Positions 44,501-53,830 are shown, counted from the stretch's first letter. The stretch is 64,000 bases of DNA from Symsagittifera roscoffensis (GCF_963678635.1 NC_087066.1:18931877-18995876), one strand, 5' to 3'. The notes: a model not told the origin generated them from the letters alone. Numbers and translations are program-made.

Positions 44501-47500
44501 ATAGCGATGGTGCCACCCATTCTCATGGCAGGGATAAAGTCAACCGGTTATAAATCCAAAAGGAGTGACCGCACTCTGACTGGAGCAACTTTAGAAATGG
44601 AAATACTCAGTCAATGTGGAGAGAGTAAAATGAGGGACTTCAAACCATCTCCCATGAATCATGGAAAAGGAAGTGTTGCAGGACAACTGACACCAGTGGA
44701 ATACAACCGACTAACAGTGTCGGAGACAGTGTCGATAGATGAACCCACCGGTGGATACATGGAGATGTTGGAATACCGGAACTCGGCTAGAGGGTATGTA
44801 ATGGCCCTGGAAGACGAAAAAGCCATGGAGGGTTATCTGGAAACGATGTTGCAAGGCACCACCCTCAAGCAGAAGGCGTATGGAACTTTGGCGTCGTCTG
44901 ACGTAGAGGCGGAGACGATCGAGCAGTTAGTGAGCCTTCCATGGAAAGCAGTAGTATTGAGCTATTTCGAAGAAGAAATGAGGACTACGCCAAGAATACA
45001 TGCTCTCGTGGCAGTACCTTACGTAAGGACAGAATTACAACTCAGGCTCGCCTGGTGCATGATGGGACTGACTCGCGAAGAATATGATTCAGAAGAAAGG
45101 AAGAGATCAAAGGAGGAAAAAGTTTTCCTTATGACGAATCTGAGGGATCTGATAGTCCAGGAGGGAGCAGCAGTAGCGTGTGCAAAGCGGAGAGACGCTC
45201 TCTGTTTCATTCGATTCCTGATAGAGCAGATCTCAGTACCTGCATTAAGCACTTGTGTTAAAATGTTGAAGGAAGGCGATGAGCGAACGAAAGCCATGTT
45301 CTTAATAGCAATGCTGGATATGCAGCAAAGTAAACCGATGAGGGTGAACATGAAAGAACCTGAAGAATTGGAACCCATGAAAAAGATAGACGAGATCAGG
45401 AGATTCTCAAACAAGGAGTTGAGGCTCACTAAAGAATCTATGGGAGCATTGCCGAAATCCAGTGAATACTGTGGACCGATCAAGAAGAAGTCATATAGCT
45501 ATGTGTCCGGAATTATAGGGATAGCATACAATCCTTTCCTGAGTGAAGACATACGCGATTGCTTCTTTGATTATGAGCAGGCGGTGTTACTAAGATTCTG
45601 GACGTCCACAATTGTGACGACTAAGAGCGTTAACAATCCACAGGCCAAATTGGGATTGGTCTTGGAAGAAGAGGTGACTGCACCTTCAGTACCAAAATCC
45701 GACAAGAGAGTGGAATTTGGGTTGGGATTCTCAGATGAATTACTGAGAACGAGCTTGATGGCAGTGTGGGAATTGATGAAGCCATCATGGTGTCCTAGTC
45801 CCAACGCTGACTCAATATTACGGGCGACACAAGACATACAGAGGGAACTGAATGCGGACTGTAACCTGCGTGACCTCAACATCATATATAATGTGATGAT
45901 AACAGCCTCTAAGAGCAACGGAGAAGATAAAGTGGAGTTGCCTGGCTGGGGACCAGAAGACTGGGTCAAACCTGGTAGCTGTCTGGCGGAAGTCTGTGGA
46001 CTAGAGGGTCACGTTTGTGGAAGTCTAGACTGTGTGAAAACCCTGGAGAAACAACACAAGCAGTTGACAGTATTGTTTGGAAATGTAGTGATGAAGACAA
46101 GAACGGAAACGGAACTGATAGCAGATTGCCATGGAGGAACTGATGTGAATCTAGTGACAGCACTAGGATTCTACAGCATGTTTGGTTCTTTAGAGTCACT
46201 ATTGAATCTAGAACAGAAACATGAGATGGTCACAGCCATCAGCGTAGAAGTATTCCCAGGAGTTCTGCAGACTGAGCAGAAGTATATAGGAAAATGGAGG
46301 GAAGCAATCGAAACAGAGATGAACATCAGACACAGCGAAACTTATTGTAGACCATCAGCAGCACGATATTTGGTGGGTTCAACGTTGGCTCCAATGTGCA
46401 AGAGCAGATACCCTGTACATTTCGTGGCTGTGGACGTGAAGAGTACAAGAATGATCGTGGATCAAGCTTTCTCAGTGCCAAAGTGCGTGAGATTGGCGAG
46501 AATGTCTGAAAAGTCTTACGAGTTACTATGTAAGATGTTCTCAGCAGTTCCAGAGAGAACCAAAGAGGAGTTGGAGTCAATACTAGGAAAGAAGTTCATG
46601 GGATATGTGAGCGGGAACTTCAGTGACTTTGAAAAACAGAAACAGAGAGGATCAACTGTCACAGATTACAATGCAGTAGATGAGAATGATGAAATCCACC
46701 GAGTGATGATGGAGGTGGAACCATTGCTGGAAGCTTCAGGAAAACGCAATTGGAGGAGCATCATGTTGACACATGACGAGTTTCCTTGCCACTGCTTGCT
46801 GCAGACCTGGTGGTATCCCAAGCGTAGTAATCTGGTGTTGATCTGGGACTCTGGAGAGCTGCTCTCCATGGGTTTACCAGATTCATCACAGCTCATAACA
46901 ATAGTGATAGTGGGAGTTATGATGGCGATACGATGGCTGGAAGCTCATGTGAGAGAAAATAATAGACAGGAGGCACCGACGAGAGAACAATTGCAGAAAT
47001 TAGATTGTCTAAAAGATTTAGATCTTTTTGAGACAATGTGCAAAGTTCTAAACATTCCGATGGAAGTGAAGAAGATATGGGCAAGAAAACGATTGATGCC
47101 ATGGTTCAGAGCTAACATGACTGCATGGTTGTACGAGTATGCGAAAAAGCATATGTCGAAACATGGCAGAGTGTACAGTGAATATCAGCTGGACATTGGG
47201 GCAGGAGCTTTCAAGCGAGCTTTCGTGACCCATCGGAATGCAGTGACCACCGCTGTGAAAAGAATTTCCAGGACGAGCGAGCGTAGTGGAAATGAGAAGG
47301 CAGAAATGCTGAAAGAAGATTTGGAGAGAAACGTGACGTTGTGTCTCCACAACAGCTTCTGTAGAAACAGAGAATCAAACGTGGATCCCCTACCTTGCTG
47401 TAAACAGAGGGTGGAAGAGCAGAAGTGTTGGAGGACGGCTTCCAACAGCGTCAGGATAGTCAATGATGTGCTACAAGACACGGAAACCGAGAGTACGGAG

Positions 47501-47533
47501 TCAGTGTCACAGGAGGAGGAAATGGAGCATTGA
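38588..47533 (+). CDS. ORF3: giant protein (2981 aa) with SGNH/GDSL hydrolase domain, function unknown
   Basis: It lies where retroviruses keep env, but I see no N-terminal signal peptide. A coiled coil spans about 162-226. Residues about 404-575 form an SGNH/GDSL hydrolase domain, a fold of esterases and lipases. Block I is LGDSLVR (catalytic S411), block II AFGG (G431), block III GTND (G458, N460) and block V DGIH (D554, H557); all four catalytic positions are present. Residues about 862-1080 look like a second, degenerate copy (VANSEF S871, GIND N922, DDDH D1073/H1076). After that come about 570 aa without known features, an acidic low-complexity linker (about 1649-1720), a basic cluster AKRKR (about 1944), a further ~900 aa without recognised domains, a hydrophobic segment (about 2768-2787) and a Cys-rich, acidic C-terminus. 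Intact length and no stops imply selection. It could be a polyprotein cut by the element's protease. SGNH domains are known in some non-LTR retrotransposon ORF1 proteins and in the receptor-destroying esterases of some viruses; any shared role is speculation. Confidence 0.85.
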   Translation: MDNFNLDELMDLAEAYVGLMVDAIYRRLIERDFALEDPEVVMLLTALINILGHDNRGDRPTEVLLMAAYGERGVLDRPNMRVMRWRNGALSGSDLANEPGLGSSRTYQPGEMPMPSKPKPGLTRMHREMNSEATSSGSPLRAAVPPKGAKVTQKVQTNQTIQDLDEMNDQLRSTKKELDDMTKTMLAMEEDRDMWRKLFEDCNKKQGQEIERLRQEYKERSEQVALTTSIEKVIPARDIPRGKSPMELLTPREMSQTTETRLPAEKNRVTIPDPSDTLGDPVVEQTVRKLIETAGRLVANKNAPGSGVTAPYGTIDDTGRVQLSQTVIRQGMSNVTPLMGNSRIPERKVRKMPAKKVSRVIDVQKNNQLKYNFTGVPETDPRACFNRATWSPAVNLQQPPLGTSHLILGDSLVRVLSNLRTSWVTTVMAFGGATIAQLYRMLELMNPGKIPNVMILVGTNDISRGSDEQEALWEAMMVCLFTTLWQKFSCAVLTVCTVPMNARSLTASGRRHNEGVMRWNNILRNLANRNAGRMILMDIEHELRAMDQARLTTDGIHFDSVEGQAWLNRVFQERLDELEAELFDTGVLKEEGTVSDTVITTFVPPNLETRLGTVPAVTNYRQQSSGEPGRRTDVQDRLGEAPMRRTIHPRKRIGPVNQPIEEVAGTSRSDTRSQTTSTSREERPSRGSLMWSRSMPSPWHIYKEELMKLDLQRVSFIEDARRMLNGATLSVSRLYSITGVDWLIAASINFSSTTALRFADLEGLPSNNTIGPVNARPLQDVRLNHDERNREERPGRFLTARVPIGQHVKIFRQLTTPPGHVKERVYPKLANQDGDAQRYGGLTTIKKDETIFAAYDKAEMRKAKIMVVANSEFVYTSKSLFWPDVIMLAAVDLDLLQSVSLAIGVQRQTEMNPITIVFAGINDHLHSRGFLSRLRDPATAENAVWPAIKDILESMGEVVDATKEGSFNKVTLRVVFALSLGYAHLPDGLKFVYAMVALLSEGKYDVIISAPNRMIEMENLRPLKAELPAVWSDISNVMRGFKDHALHMLVLDEVLGLELSNFSRQLKLKPGIDDDHRVITAMSNDLWFRAMEVASEDTRRKNSLETRAHLEAMVLRTKPEANQWLHLNPRVAALGADAFQQGPVMITKIHAYLLKEVNLAENAEEKTAEFVNRMCQITLETFWTQEVKGQEGFERTDSMLEGLGAGWTASFLAKVYPKVSHYLIKEFLQAVVKVSIVELIALFVTFGAENFVKGPVILLTDGIQNLRLDGLLTLIAITHGNLGGLMKLARCPEQMKERVRNLDMKKSTDSWNKIRDLRHTLIQYLLQQNRFGTGEDETIEREEDVRRHVGGMPLLTDLSLAMRIDPLALIRGVTEFVTVIYGPAVTFAFPDVKVEAYRRSVLHLNLISAVDGSTLNWCEQHALRELMSEYLLFAKISEPEMTVINFDDHFCDRMGEVERGHIEVFPKLWNLRPYDKTNGEMTRVPRLTAAYHKVREETKDWGDYKKLPEAIPEFPLIRRMLLGAVSVVQTPRLRAFETNERRIGNFSATMDPYFVGRNAAVLQYTRFAYTDQATRRRISNAATPKPEGFDEEWRGLGLAPMRMRGRTELPEASVILISVRKEMKVAGILQTRIFLAPFGCEEIKVVHGEEEDKSAGTLLIPRFQEEADKDEQGPSNSNRDKSEGDDGQGGNRQTEEPMQQDQAGGEDDRASTGGTSSLDFNIFSDLENNADTLETTEPADESISTLEPPSAFEEMKRNLPESSSPGNTRNNDQIILMESPRRRRIEASARVPFLGTLPEEEWEVHHRDHESRTGCKLDRVAFMEEVWTVIQSYGTQSILKTGLNQPLMREVLDKLDECEGRLSELLIDSATDESEANSPIKMTPQDNEGEVVYLSRTKRGTMRSKMVIDKINAMKMKLGSRVMPRRIGKTKVDSEISMKAGNSAKRKRVEEVMDLGQGDYQLSGTDRILSDIAMVPPILMAGIKSTGYKSKRSDRTLTGATLEMEILSQCGESKMRDFKPSPMNHGKGSVAGQLTPVEYNRLTVSETVSIDEPTGGYMEMLEYRNSARGYVMALEDEKAMEGYLETMLQGTTLKQKAYGTLASSDVEAETIEQLVSLPWKAVVLSYFEEEMRTTPRIHALVAVPYVRTELQLRLAWCMMGLTREEYDSEERKRSKEEKVFLMTNLRDLIVQEGAAVACAKRRDALCFIRFLIEQISVPALSTCVKMLKEGDERTKAMFLIAMLDMQQSKPMRVNMKEPEELEPMKKIDEIRRFSNKELRLTKESMGALPKSSEYCGPIKKKSYSYVSGIIGIAYNPFLSEDIRDCFFDYEQAVLLRFWTSTIVTTKSVNNPQAKLGLVLEEEVTAPSVPKSDKRVEFGLGFSDELLRTSLMAVWELMKPSWCPSPNADSILRATQDIQRELNADCNLRDLNIIYNVMITASKSNGEDKVELPGWGPEDWVKPGSCLAEVCGLEGHVCGSLDCVKTLEKQHKQLTVLFGNVVMKTRTETELIADCHGGTDVNLVTALGFYSMFGSLESLLNLEQKHEMVTAISVEVFPGVLQTEQKYIGKWREAIETEMNIRHSETYCRPSAARYLVGSTLAPMCKSRYPVHFVAVDVKSTRMIVDQAFSVPKCVRLARMSEKSYELLCKMFSAVPERTKEELESILGKKFMGYVSGNFSDFEKQKQRGSTVTDYNAVDENDEIHRVMMEVEPLLEASGKRNWRSIMLTHDEFPCHCLLQTWWYPKRSNLVLIWDSGELLSMGLPDSSQLITIVIVGVMMAIRWLEAHVRENNRQEAPTREQLQKLDCLKDLDLFETMCKVLNIPMEVKKIWARKRLMPWFRANMTAWLYEYAKKHMSKHGRVYSEYQLDIGAGAFKRAFVTHRNAVTTAVKRISRTSERSGNEKAEMLKEDLERNVTLCLHNSFCRNRESNVDPLPCCKQRVEEQKCWRTASNSVRIVNDVLQDTETESTESVSQEEEMEH

Positions 47534-48352
47534 CGAATGGTCGAGAAAACAAGAGGCAGCAAGAAAGAAAATTAGAAGAATTTAGAAGTTTTAGAACTTC
47601 TAAACGACGAAAAAAGAAGAGAACAAAGGGATGATGAAGAAAAGTTAAAACTCAGAATTGTTTTATGTGTGTGAAAAACTCAAGTGAGAAACCAAGCAAC
47701 CAAGTTGTAATTGAAAACTGAAACATTTAGTTGAGTTTTGAAATTGTTGCATTTATAAATTTGCATTTTGGTTTTAGTTGAAGTGGCTTTAGAGACACTC
47801 ACTTATTATTTATTTAGAAAGGCTTGAGGGAAGAGTATATTTTAATATTCCAGCCTGCATGATTGTTTTTAATCACTTAGGAAGACTGATCACTTTGTGG
47901 TGACATGAAAAACTTGAGTAACTTCTTGAGGAGGGAGGTTGTTGCATTGTTCTTTCTAACCACAAGGTCTCTTGGTTTTAATATTCAGGACAATAAACAA
48001 GCAAGATTTCCGAAGGGAAGGAGCATAGTAGGATAATTTTAGCTTGTTGGTTGGCAGGACTGTCCTGCAAGCCAACACCTTTTAAATCTAGGAGAAAAAG
48101 TTTCAATCGGGACATTGACACTGGAAGTCAGAAAATATGTTTTATCTTAAGTCATATCCTCAATGTGCAGATTAATGAAAGAATTTGAAGGCTATAGTGA
48201 TGTAGTATGATGCCATTTATATTCTGCAGTGAGTCGATGGGACGTAGATAAAAGTAATTTCGTGCATTTTGTAAATTCTGTTCGATGACACTGTAACCAT
48301 TTAGAACATTGCGCGATTCAATGAGGACATTGACCGGACTGTCCGGGGAGTA
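47534..48352 (+). other. 3' non-coding region of the giant element
   Basis: No open frame of note. Just after the ORF3 stop, TTTAGAAGTT (47581-47590) pairs perfectly with AACTTCTAAA (47595-47604) across TTAG. Near 48046-48075 a second fold is possible from GTTGGC/GCCAAC enclosing AGGACTGTCCT. The region ends in the purine tract next to the 3' LTR. Confidence 0.5.
48341..48350 (+). promoter_or_regulatory. Polypurine tract candidate
   Basis: GTCCGGGGAG ends two bases before the 3' LTR; its purine part GGGGAG sits where plus-strand DNA synthesis is primed in LTR elements. It is short for a polypurine tract. The same 10-mer recurs four times inside the element (34946, 35012, 35078 and 37561), an unusual coincidence. 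Confidence 0.5.
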
Positions 48353-49248
48353 TGTGACATTCGACCAGAATGGCCAAAATGCAATTTATGCAGGATTCGA
48401 ATTTTGAGCAGTAAGCCTTCCGAGTTGATGATTTCGAAGGATTAGCGACGTTGTTGGAACGTTTAGCCAAACGGTGAGGGCTAGAATATTCTAGTATTTT
48501 AAATTTTCAAAAATTCGAATGATGACGTCACATTTCTGAGAAATGCTGAAACGGCCATTTTAACAAAAAGCGAGTGAAAAACAGAACAACTTTTATCTGC
48601 GATTGCGAACAGTACGAAAATCGAGATTGGAAAACGACAACGAACTACAGAATAGCAGAGAACGTTCCGAGTTGCAACTATTGTGCTGCTACAATAGTTG
48701 CAAGGCCGTTGCCAACAACGGTGAAGGGTGAGAACCAGCCTTCCGGATTAGCAAGAAATCAAGAGTAAGGAGCTTGATTCAGCGGATTCAAGAATCCGGA
48801 AGGGTCTCGGGACGGAAACTTTTATTAACTCACATAAACTTTTAGCATCCTGTCATGTCCTGACTTGAATTTAACTGATATTTTGATTAGTTTTGACAAG
48901 GATGAGGTGCTAAGAGTTGGGGGGGGGAAAGGGTTGATCCATCTGAACAAAAACAATAGTAATATGATAAGTAGTAGCCCTGTTTTTAGGAGTGACCTCG
49001 TGGTCTGGGGATACTGAGACCCAGCCATGAGCTCACTATTTTTGCATGTAATTCAGTTAATTTGAGCGTTCTGGTCGAAGCCGGAGAGCAGTAACGTTTT
49101 TGTCGACCCGATGTAAGAAAGACCACCGAAAAGTACTGGCTTGGTAGAGACGGTGAAAAACATGCAAAGCTCTGTTTAGACGCTAGCCAGTCGTCTTAAG
49201 ACTTAGTTTTGTTATCCGTCGATATGTATCTTCCGGGCGAATGTTACA
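48353..49248 (+). repeat. 3' LTR of the giant retrotransposon (896 bp)
   Basis: Direct repeat of 24690-25613. It lacks 28 bp found in the 5' copy; the junction here is CCATCT|GAAC, with short CT microhomology at the missing segment. CRE, palindrome and both hairpins are kept. Divergence of roughly 0.5% outside the indel implies a young insertion. Confidence 0.95.
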
Positions 49249-50330
49249 TTTCAAATGCACGAATATCAAAAAAAGTACCTTGGAACAGTTTTATTACAAG
49301 TCAATTAAATAATTATTTTCCTTATAAAAACAATTGCAGAAAACAAGTTTTTGAAGGACAACGCTTGTATTTGAAACACAGAATTTGGTTTGAAACAAAA
49401 GGCACATTATCGCCATCTTCAGGAGGAAACCCATACATAATGATCATTGTTATTGTCTTAACAAATTGTGTAGCAATAAATCTTGTTCCAGATTGTAACG
49501 CCTTTTACGCATATACAACACTTTATAAACAATGGATAGCAAAATTAAAACACTATGGGAACTCTTACTTACAGACAAGGGAAGGGAACTTTTTAACAAC
49601 GAAATAATCAAGTTATGTCGTTATATAGTATCAAACAAAAACATACACCTTCCAAGCTCCATGGACAAATGGGCTTAGTGAGGGAATGAACCGTTCGAAA
49701 AAAGAAAATCTTCGACGTATAGCTAACGGAAACAATAAAAGTATACCGAATGGTCAACAGACGTAAGAGTATTCCTATTATCATAAAACTCACAATAACT
49801 TTTGGATTATCACACAAGGAAGAACTTTCAACCAGAAACCACAAAACCCAATAAAATTCACATCAAGCTCATCGAAAAATGCATAAGGACGCCTCATACA
49901 CATGATGGAGATCGTTTTCATCACCCACAAATTTTAAACGCAGCCTCTGATGGATTTTAAATAAAAAAAGAACAAAACTTATCAAAAAGTCGCGAAGAAA
50001 ACATTGCCAAAACAGAATGTTCATCTACAAATAAGATCACGTTTACCACCTGCTTTAGATATGAAAATTGTAACAATTGTTTTAAAACCAAAAGTTACAA
50101 TACAAAAAAGAAACTCCGAAAAGTTTCAATCTATTCAAAAGGACCATACCAAATCACTGACAAACCCACATGTATAACAGAGACATTAAGTGGTCAAATC
50201 AAAACAAAACTAAAAAAACATAGAAATACCCTTTTGTCATAGAGAAAAAGCCTTCTATCCCCAAAAAGTGCGCTCCTCGGAAACAAACACAATTGTACTC
50301 TTTTATACTATAATTGTGTTAGTTGTGTTA
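49249..50330 (+). pseudogene. Decayed Ty3/gypsy integrase, 3' part (continues from 24689)
   Basis: The + strand resumes the pol interrupted by the giant element. About 49402-49445 encodes the integrase core start (LSPSSGGNPYIM). After a frame change, about 49568-49615 encodes the second acidic catalytic region (LTDKGRELF). About 50134-50215 carries the C-terminal GPY/F module (SKGPYQI, then KKHRNTLL). Stops and shifts occur throughout. Domain order is consistent with a single ancestral pol split by the insertion. Nothing clearly recognisable follows after about 50330. Confidence 0.75.
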
Positions 50331-51240
50331 GTATAATTGTAAAATGGTATAATCGTATAATTCGGTCAGTTGAAACAGTAGAATTGTAGTATAGCTGTAG
50401 TATGTTTGTCAGAATAATAATATTATAATTGTATAATTGTGTTAGTTGAAGCACCACATTGTTGAAGCACCACGAAACAGTAATGATTCCCGAACATCAG
50501 AAACCTCGAACGAAACTCCCCATCCCCTCCTTCCTCAAACAAAAACTATAACTGGAAAAGCTCTTCAAACATCAGTTACTGAAAAATGGACAAAAAAAAT
50601 ATTTTAAAAGAAAAGTTTTTACCACATGAAACACAAGACAAGTCAGAACAATGTCAATAATCTCGATTTAGAAACCAAGCAAAAACAGACAATAATTTTT
50701 TTCCTGAATCAAAAAAGTTTTAAAAAAGTAGAATTTTAACAACTTCCCACTTAATTAATACACCCCTACTTTATTTTCAAACTATTAACACAAACTTCTA
50801 ATCAGAATTACAAAAAATATACATTTTCTAATGAGCTATCTCAACAGTAGAAGAGTGGGGGTGGGACCCCCATGTAATAAGATAGGGAATAGAGCATCTG
50901 GTCTGCAAGCTAGGTATTAAGATAGGGAAGAAATTTTATATGTATTAAAACGGTGTTTCCGAAATTCGGTCGGTAAGGTTTGAGATGGTAAGTTTCAGAC
51001 AAAACTTTTAGTACCCGAAATGTTTGGCTCGATTTTGCCGATACTTGCTTTCTTAGCTAACTTCTACGGTTTAGATGTGTTAAATGTTTGATTCTATGAG
51101 AAAACTATCTAAAGCTATACTGAAACCTAAGGTAACTTGGAAAAAAATCGTGTTTTTTGAAAAAAAAATTTAAATATCAAAAGATGAAGTATATAAATCA
51201 CAGTTTCGTATAATCGTTTTACCACAAGTTAACAGTTAGT
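50331..51240. other. AT-rich stretch with TATAATTGT-type simple repeats and a GC hairpin
   Basis: At about 50300-50450 short units such as TATAATTGT, GTTAGTTG and GTAGTAT recur irregularly. A 7-bp stem with a three-base loop, TGGGGGT-GGG-ACCCCCA, lies at 50856-50872, an isolated GC-rich patch. No gene is seen. Confidence 0.5.
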
Positions 51241-51249
51241 TGATCAATA

Positions 51250-53830
51250 CTGAATTGAATGCTAATACACTATCGGTTATTCACAAGTTCAATTGTAGCA
51301 AACATATGATTAATGGTTCTTAATCCTTTGTTTGTTGAAGTCAAGTTGATTGCTTCGCCGAGTTCTTTCCTGTATTTTTCAATAGGACCATCGTCGATTT
51401 CCTCTAAAAATTTTTTAATCAATCCTTTGCTGCTAAGCTTCATCTTGTCTGATGTGTGGTCATAGCAACAAAAAGTATTGCTGCATAAACATAGCATATC
51501 CGTACACATAAATTCTTCTTAAAACAGACCAGGCTCTCGTTTATTGTGCTTCTTTTGAACGCTACAACCTATTCGTGGTTGATTCTGCTCTAAAAGAATC
51601 TCTGCAATCTTTTTTCTCAATTTTTCCCATCCAATTTTTTTCTCCAGACGAACACAATGATGCGAATTTTCCTCAGCGAGAGCTAAATACTGCGAATCTG
51701 TGTCCATTTCTAATTCCTCAAATAACTTGACACCACAAAAAATTGTCGAAAAAAATTCTGGTAGCTTTGCAAAATTCTAGTACTTCTGCATACTGCAGAA
51801 TGAAAAATCCGACTATTATGGGTTCTTTGTGCTCAATTGTTGACTTTAACAACTCAATCTCGTACAAGTCTTTCTGAACAGTGTTCAATCGTTTGAAGAG
51901 TGGTTGATTAGTTGTTTTTTGTGTTTTCTCATCATTCAAATACTTTGTGATCGTATGTTTCGATCTGTCCATTATCTGGTAGCCGTAGAATGAATTGCCC
52001 AAAAGCTTCATAAATGCAACAACACTGGATAAAGGGTTCTCATTTTCTTCCCTTCTAGAATCAACAACTGATTTAACAAACTTGTTGAAGCATTATCGAG
52101 GGAGATAATGTACAAAGCGGTAAACTTTTGTACACTGTAAGGCAAGTTTTATTTGGAAATTTAAAGGAAAGGTAATGATGGAAGCCTTTTCTAGGTTGAA
52201 ACTAGATATTAGCATTCGCTGGGGATGCTTAGGAAGATCATTTTCAATGGCATGGTTTTGCATATATTCCCCAATGTCATTTGTTCCAACTTAAATGTTA
52301 TTAAAAATTGGAGGAAAAATTAGAAAAATTTGCTTTCAGTACCTCTGGAACAGCTGAATAAGTCACACTGAATAAAGCCACAAAGAGACCCATCTCTCAT
52401 TTTTTCCATTAAAGAATCAGCAGAGAGAAGTATTTTGTAAGGAAGTTGGATCGGATATTTTTTCGTTCGTTTTGAAGTTTTGCCACCACTCACATTCCAA
52501 CATCTCTTTTTTTTCCATCCGTTTTTGCAAGTATGCTCACGTCTCAAATCATCCATCTCTCTCCTTTTGTTTCCTCTCTCAATATCTTCATCACTAATTG
52601 AGGGACGAGTCTCCTGGCAAGGACAAAGTTGGTAATAGCATCCCATAGCTTCAAACACTGTTTAGCAGTGATCACAATATCCATCATCTACATTGAAACA
52701 GTCAGTTTGCTTTTGATTTCCAGATGTGTGGAAGCTCTCAATTCTGCATTCTAGTCTTGTTTCTTGGTAGTACGACATCACCATGTTCTCAAAATTGCAA
52801 GATCGGATATGTCTAGCCTTGAATTTTTGCATATTGGAATCAAACTCCCATCTCTTGTGTACAATCTTTTTGGCATGTCTTGACATATTGAATAGGGATA
52901 GAGCTGGCCGGCATCAATTCCAACGATTGATTTGCAGATACTTGATGAATCCTTGATAATAGTTTTGACCACAACAGCTTTTCGCGTAAACACAATTGGT
53001 GATCCACCCGTCATTTCCTCTCTAATTTTCTCACAGGTTTTCAATGTTTTTAATATTGCAGCAAAAACAGGGACATTTGTGATCAACTTGAACCTCCATT
53101 TTGTGTTCTGATGTTCTTGAGTACATTGCTCAACGATATCAAATTTTTCAACTTTTCCCAGGATGGTAATCAAATCCAATTTTGTACACAGTAAGTGCAA
53201 TTTTTCGAACAAAGTACTGTTTTTGTGTGCATAATAATACCGGTATTCTCCGGTTTCGACATTACGGAGAACAAATACAAGAACAATGCTGATTTTTACA
53301 GCGGAACCAAGCTTGTTTAAGACTTTTTCAAGCTTCTCGTTGATAATCTTGGTATCTAGATTTGACATTTGAAAGTTAAATAACTTATGCCTCCCATTCT
53401 CCATCTCAGTGTCCACCAGGACTCATCTCCGCTTTGAGTTTCCCTCCATCTTCCCCTTCCTTCTCCACTATCTTGTTCAAGTCTACCACCGCATCACTTG
53501 GCTTCTGTTGTTTCCCCCATGTTCTTTTCTCCGATGTTGTTGGATAAAGTAGTATCTCGGAAACTCCTTCTCGCAAGACGAGCAAACCGTTGATTGCTTG
53601 AAAGTTGAAGGAGCATGCTTTTTGACCACTTAATAATTCATTTCTCGCTTATTGTAAGTGAAATACTTACAATCAAAACAAGAAATAGTCCCTGCTTACA
53701 ATTTTTGCAGTGTCGAGCTGCGTTTTGACGAATATACATGTTTCCACAGTCCCCACACTGCTTTTTTTGTTTATAATCGGCGACGGCATCTAACAAATGG
53801 GAAAATTATTAAATCTTAAAAAAAAGGAAT
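51250..53830 (-). pseudogene. Decayed Polinton/Maverick-type protein-primed DNA polymerase B
   Basis: Reading the minus strand from 53416 downward gives family-B polymerase pieces in order: an N-terminal/exonuclease-like segment (53416-52920), motif A-like GIDAGQLYPYS (about 52918-52886), a cysteine-containing insert with CPCQETRPS (about 52620), motif B KLLGNSFYGYQ (about 52008-51976) and motif C MDTDS (51707-51693), then a C-terminal SSKGL..SGDG-like and TSTNKGLRTINH segment to about 51270. A CGDCG...CKNC zinc-binding pair lies upstream near 53700-53765. At least four frame breaks or stops (near 52860, 52660, 52320 and 51718) prove decay. The motifs match the protein-primed polymerases of Polintons. 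Capsid, ATPase, integrase and protease genes of such elements are not seen nearby. Confidence 0.75.

Larger units (their letters stand above)
24690..49248 (+). mobile_element. Giant (~24.6 kb) Ty3/gypsy-type LTR retrotransposon, near-intact
   Basis: Two direct LTRs with TGTGACA...TGTTACA ends bound a primer-binding-site candidate, a ~2.9-kb leader, three long open frames (2857, 388 and 2981 codons), a 3' non-coding region and a short purine tract. The order protease-RT-RNase H-integrase is that of Ty3/gypsy elements. The size is several times the usual 5-10 kb. The excess comes mainly from ORF3, a long Gag N-terminus, a long linker before integrase and long untranslated regions. LTR near-identity and intact frames indicate recent insertion. 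The target duplication is unclear: T-run before the left LTR, TTTC after the right. It is nested in the integrase of an older Ty3/gypsy copy. Confidence 0.93.

Noticed and set aside
46886-46950. Hydrophobic segment of ORF3 as proof of an envelope protein
   Set aside because: A single 20-residue hydrophobic stretch without signal peptide or ectodomain cysteine pattern is not enough; it may be a buried strand or helix.
24685-49253. Target-site duplication of the giant element
   Set aside because: The left flank is a T-run and the right flank begins TTTCA. Only TTT can be matched, which is not decisive.
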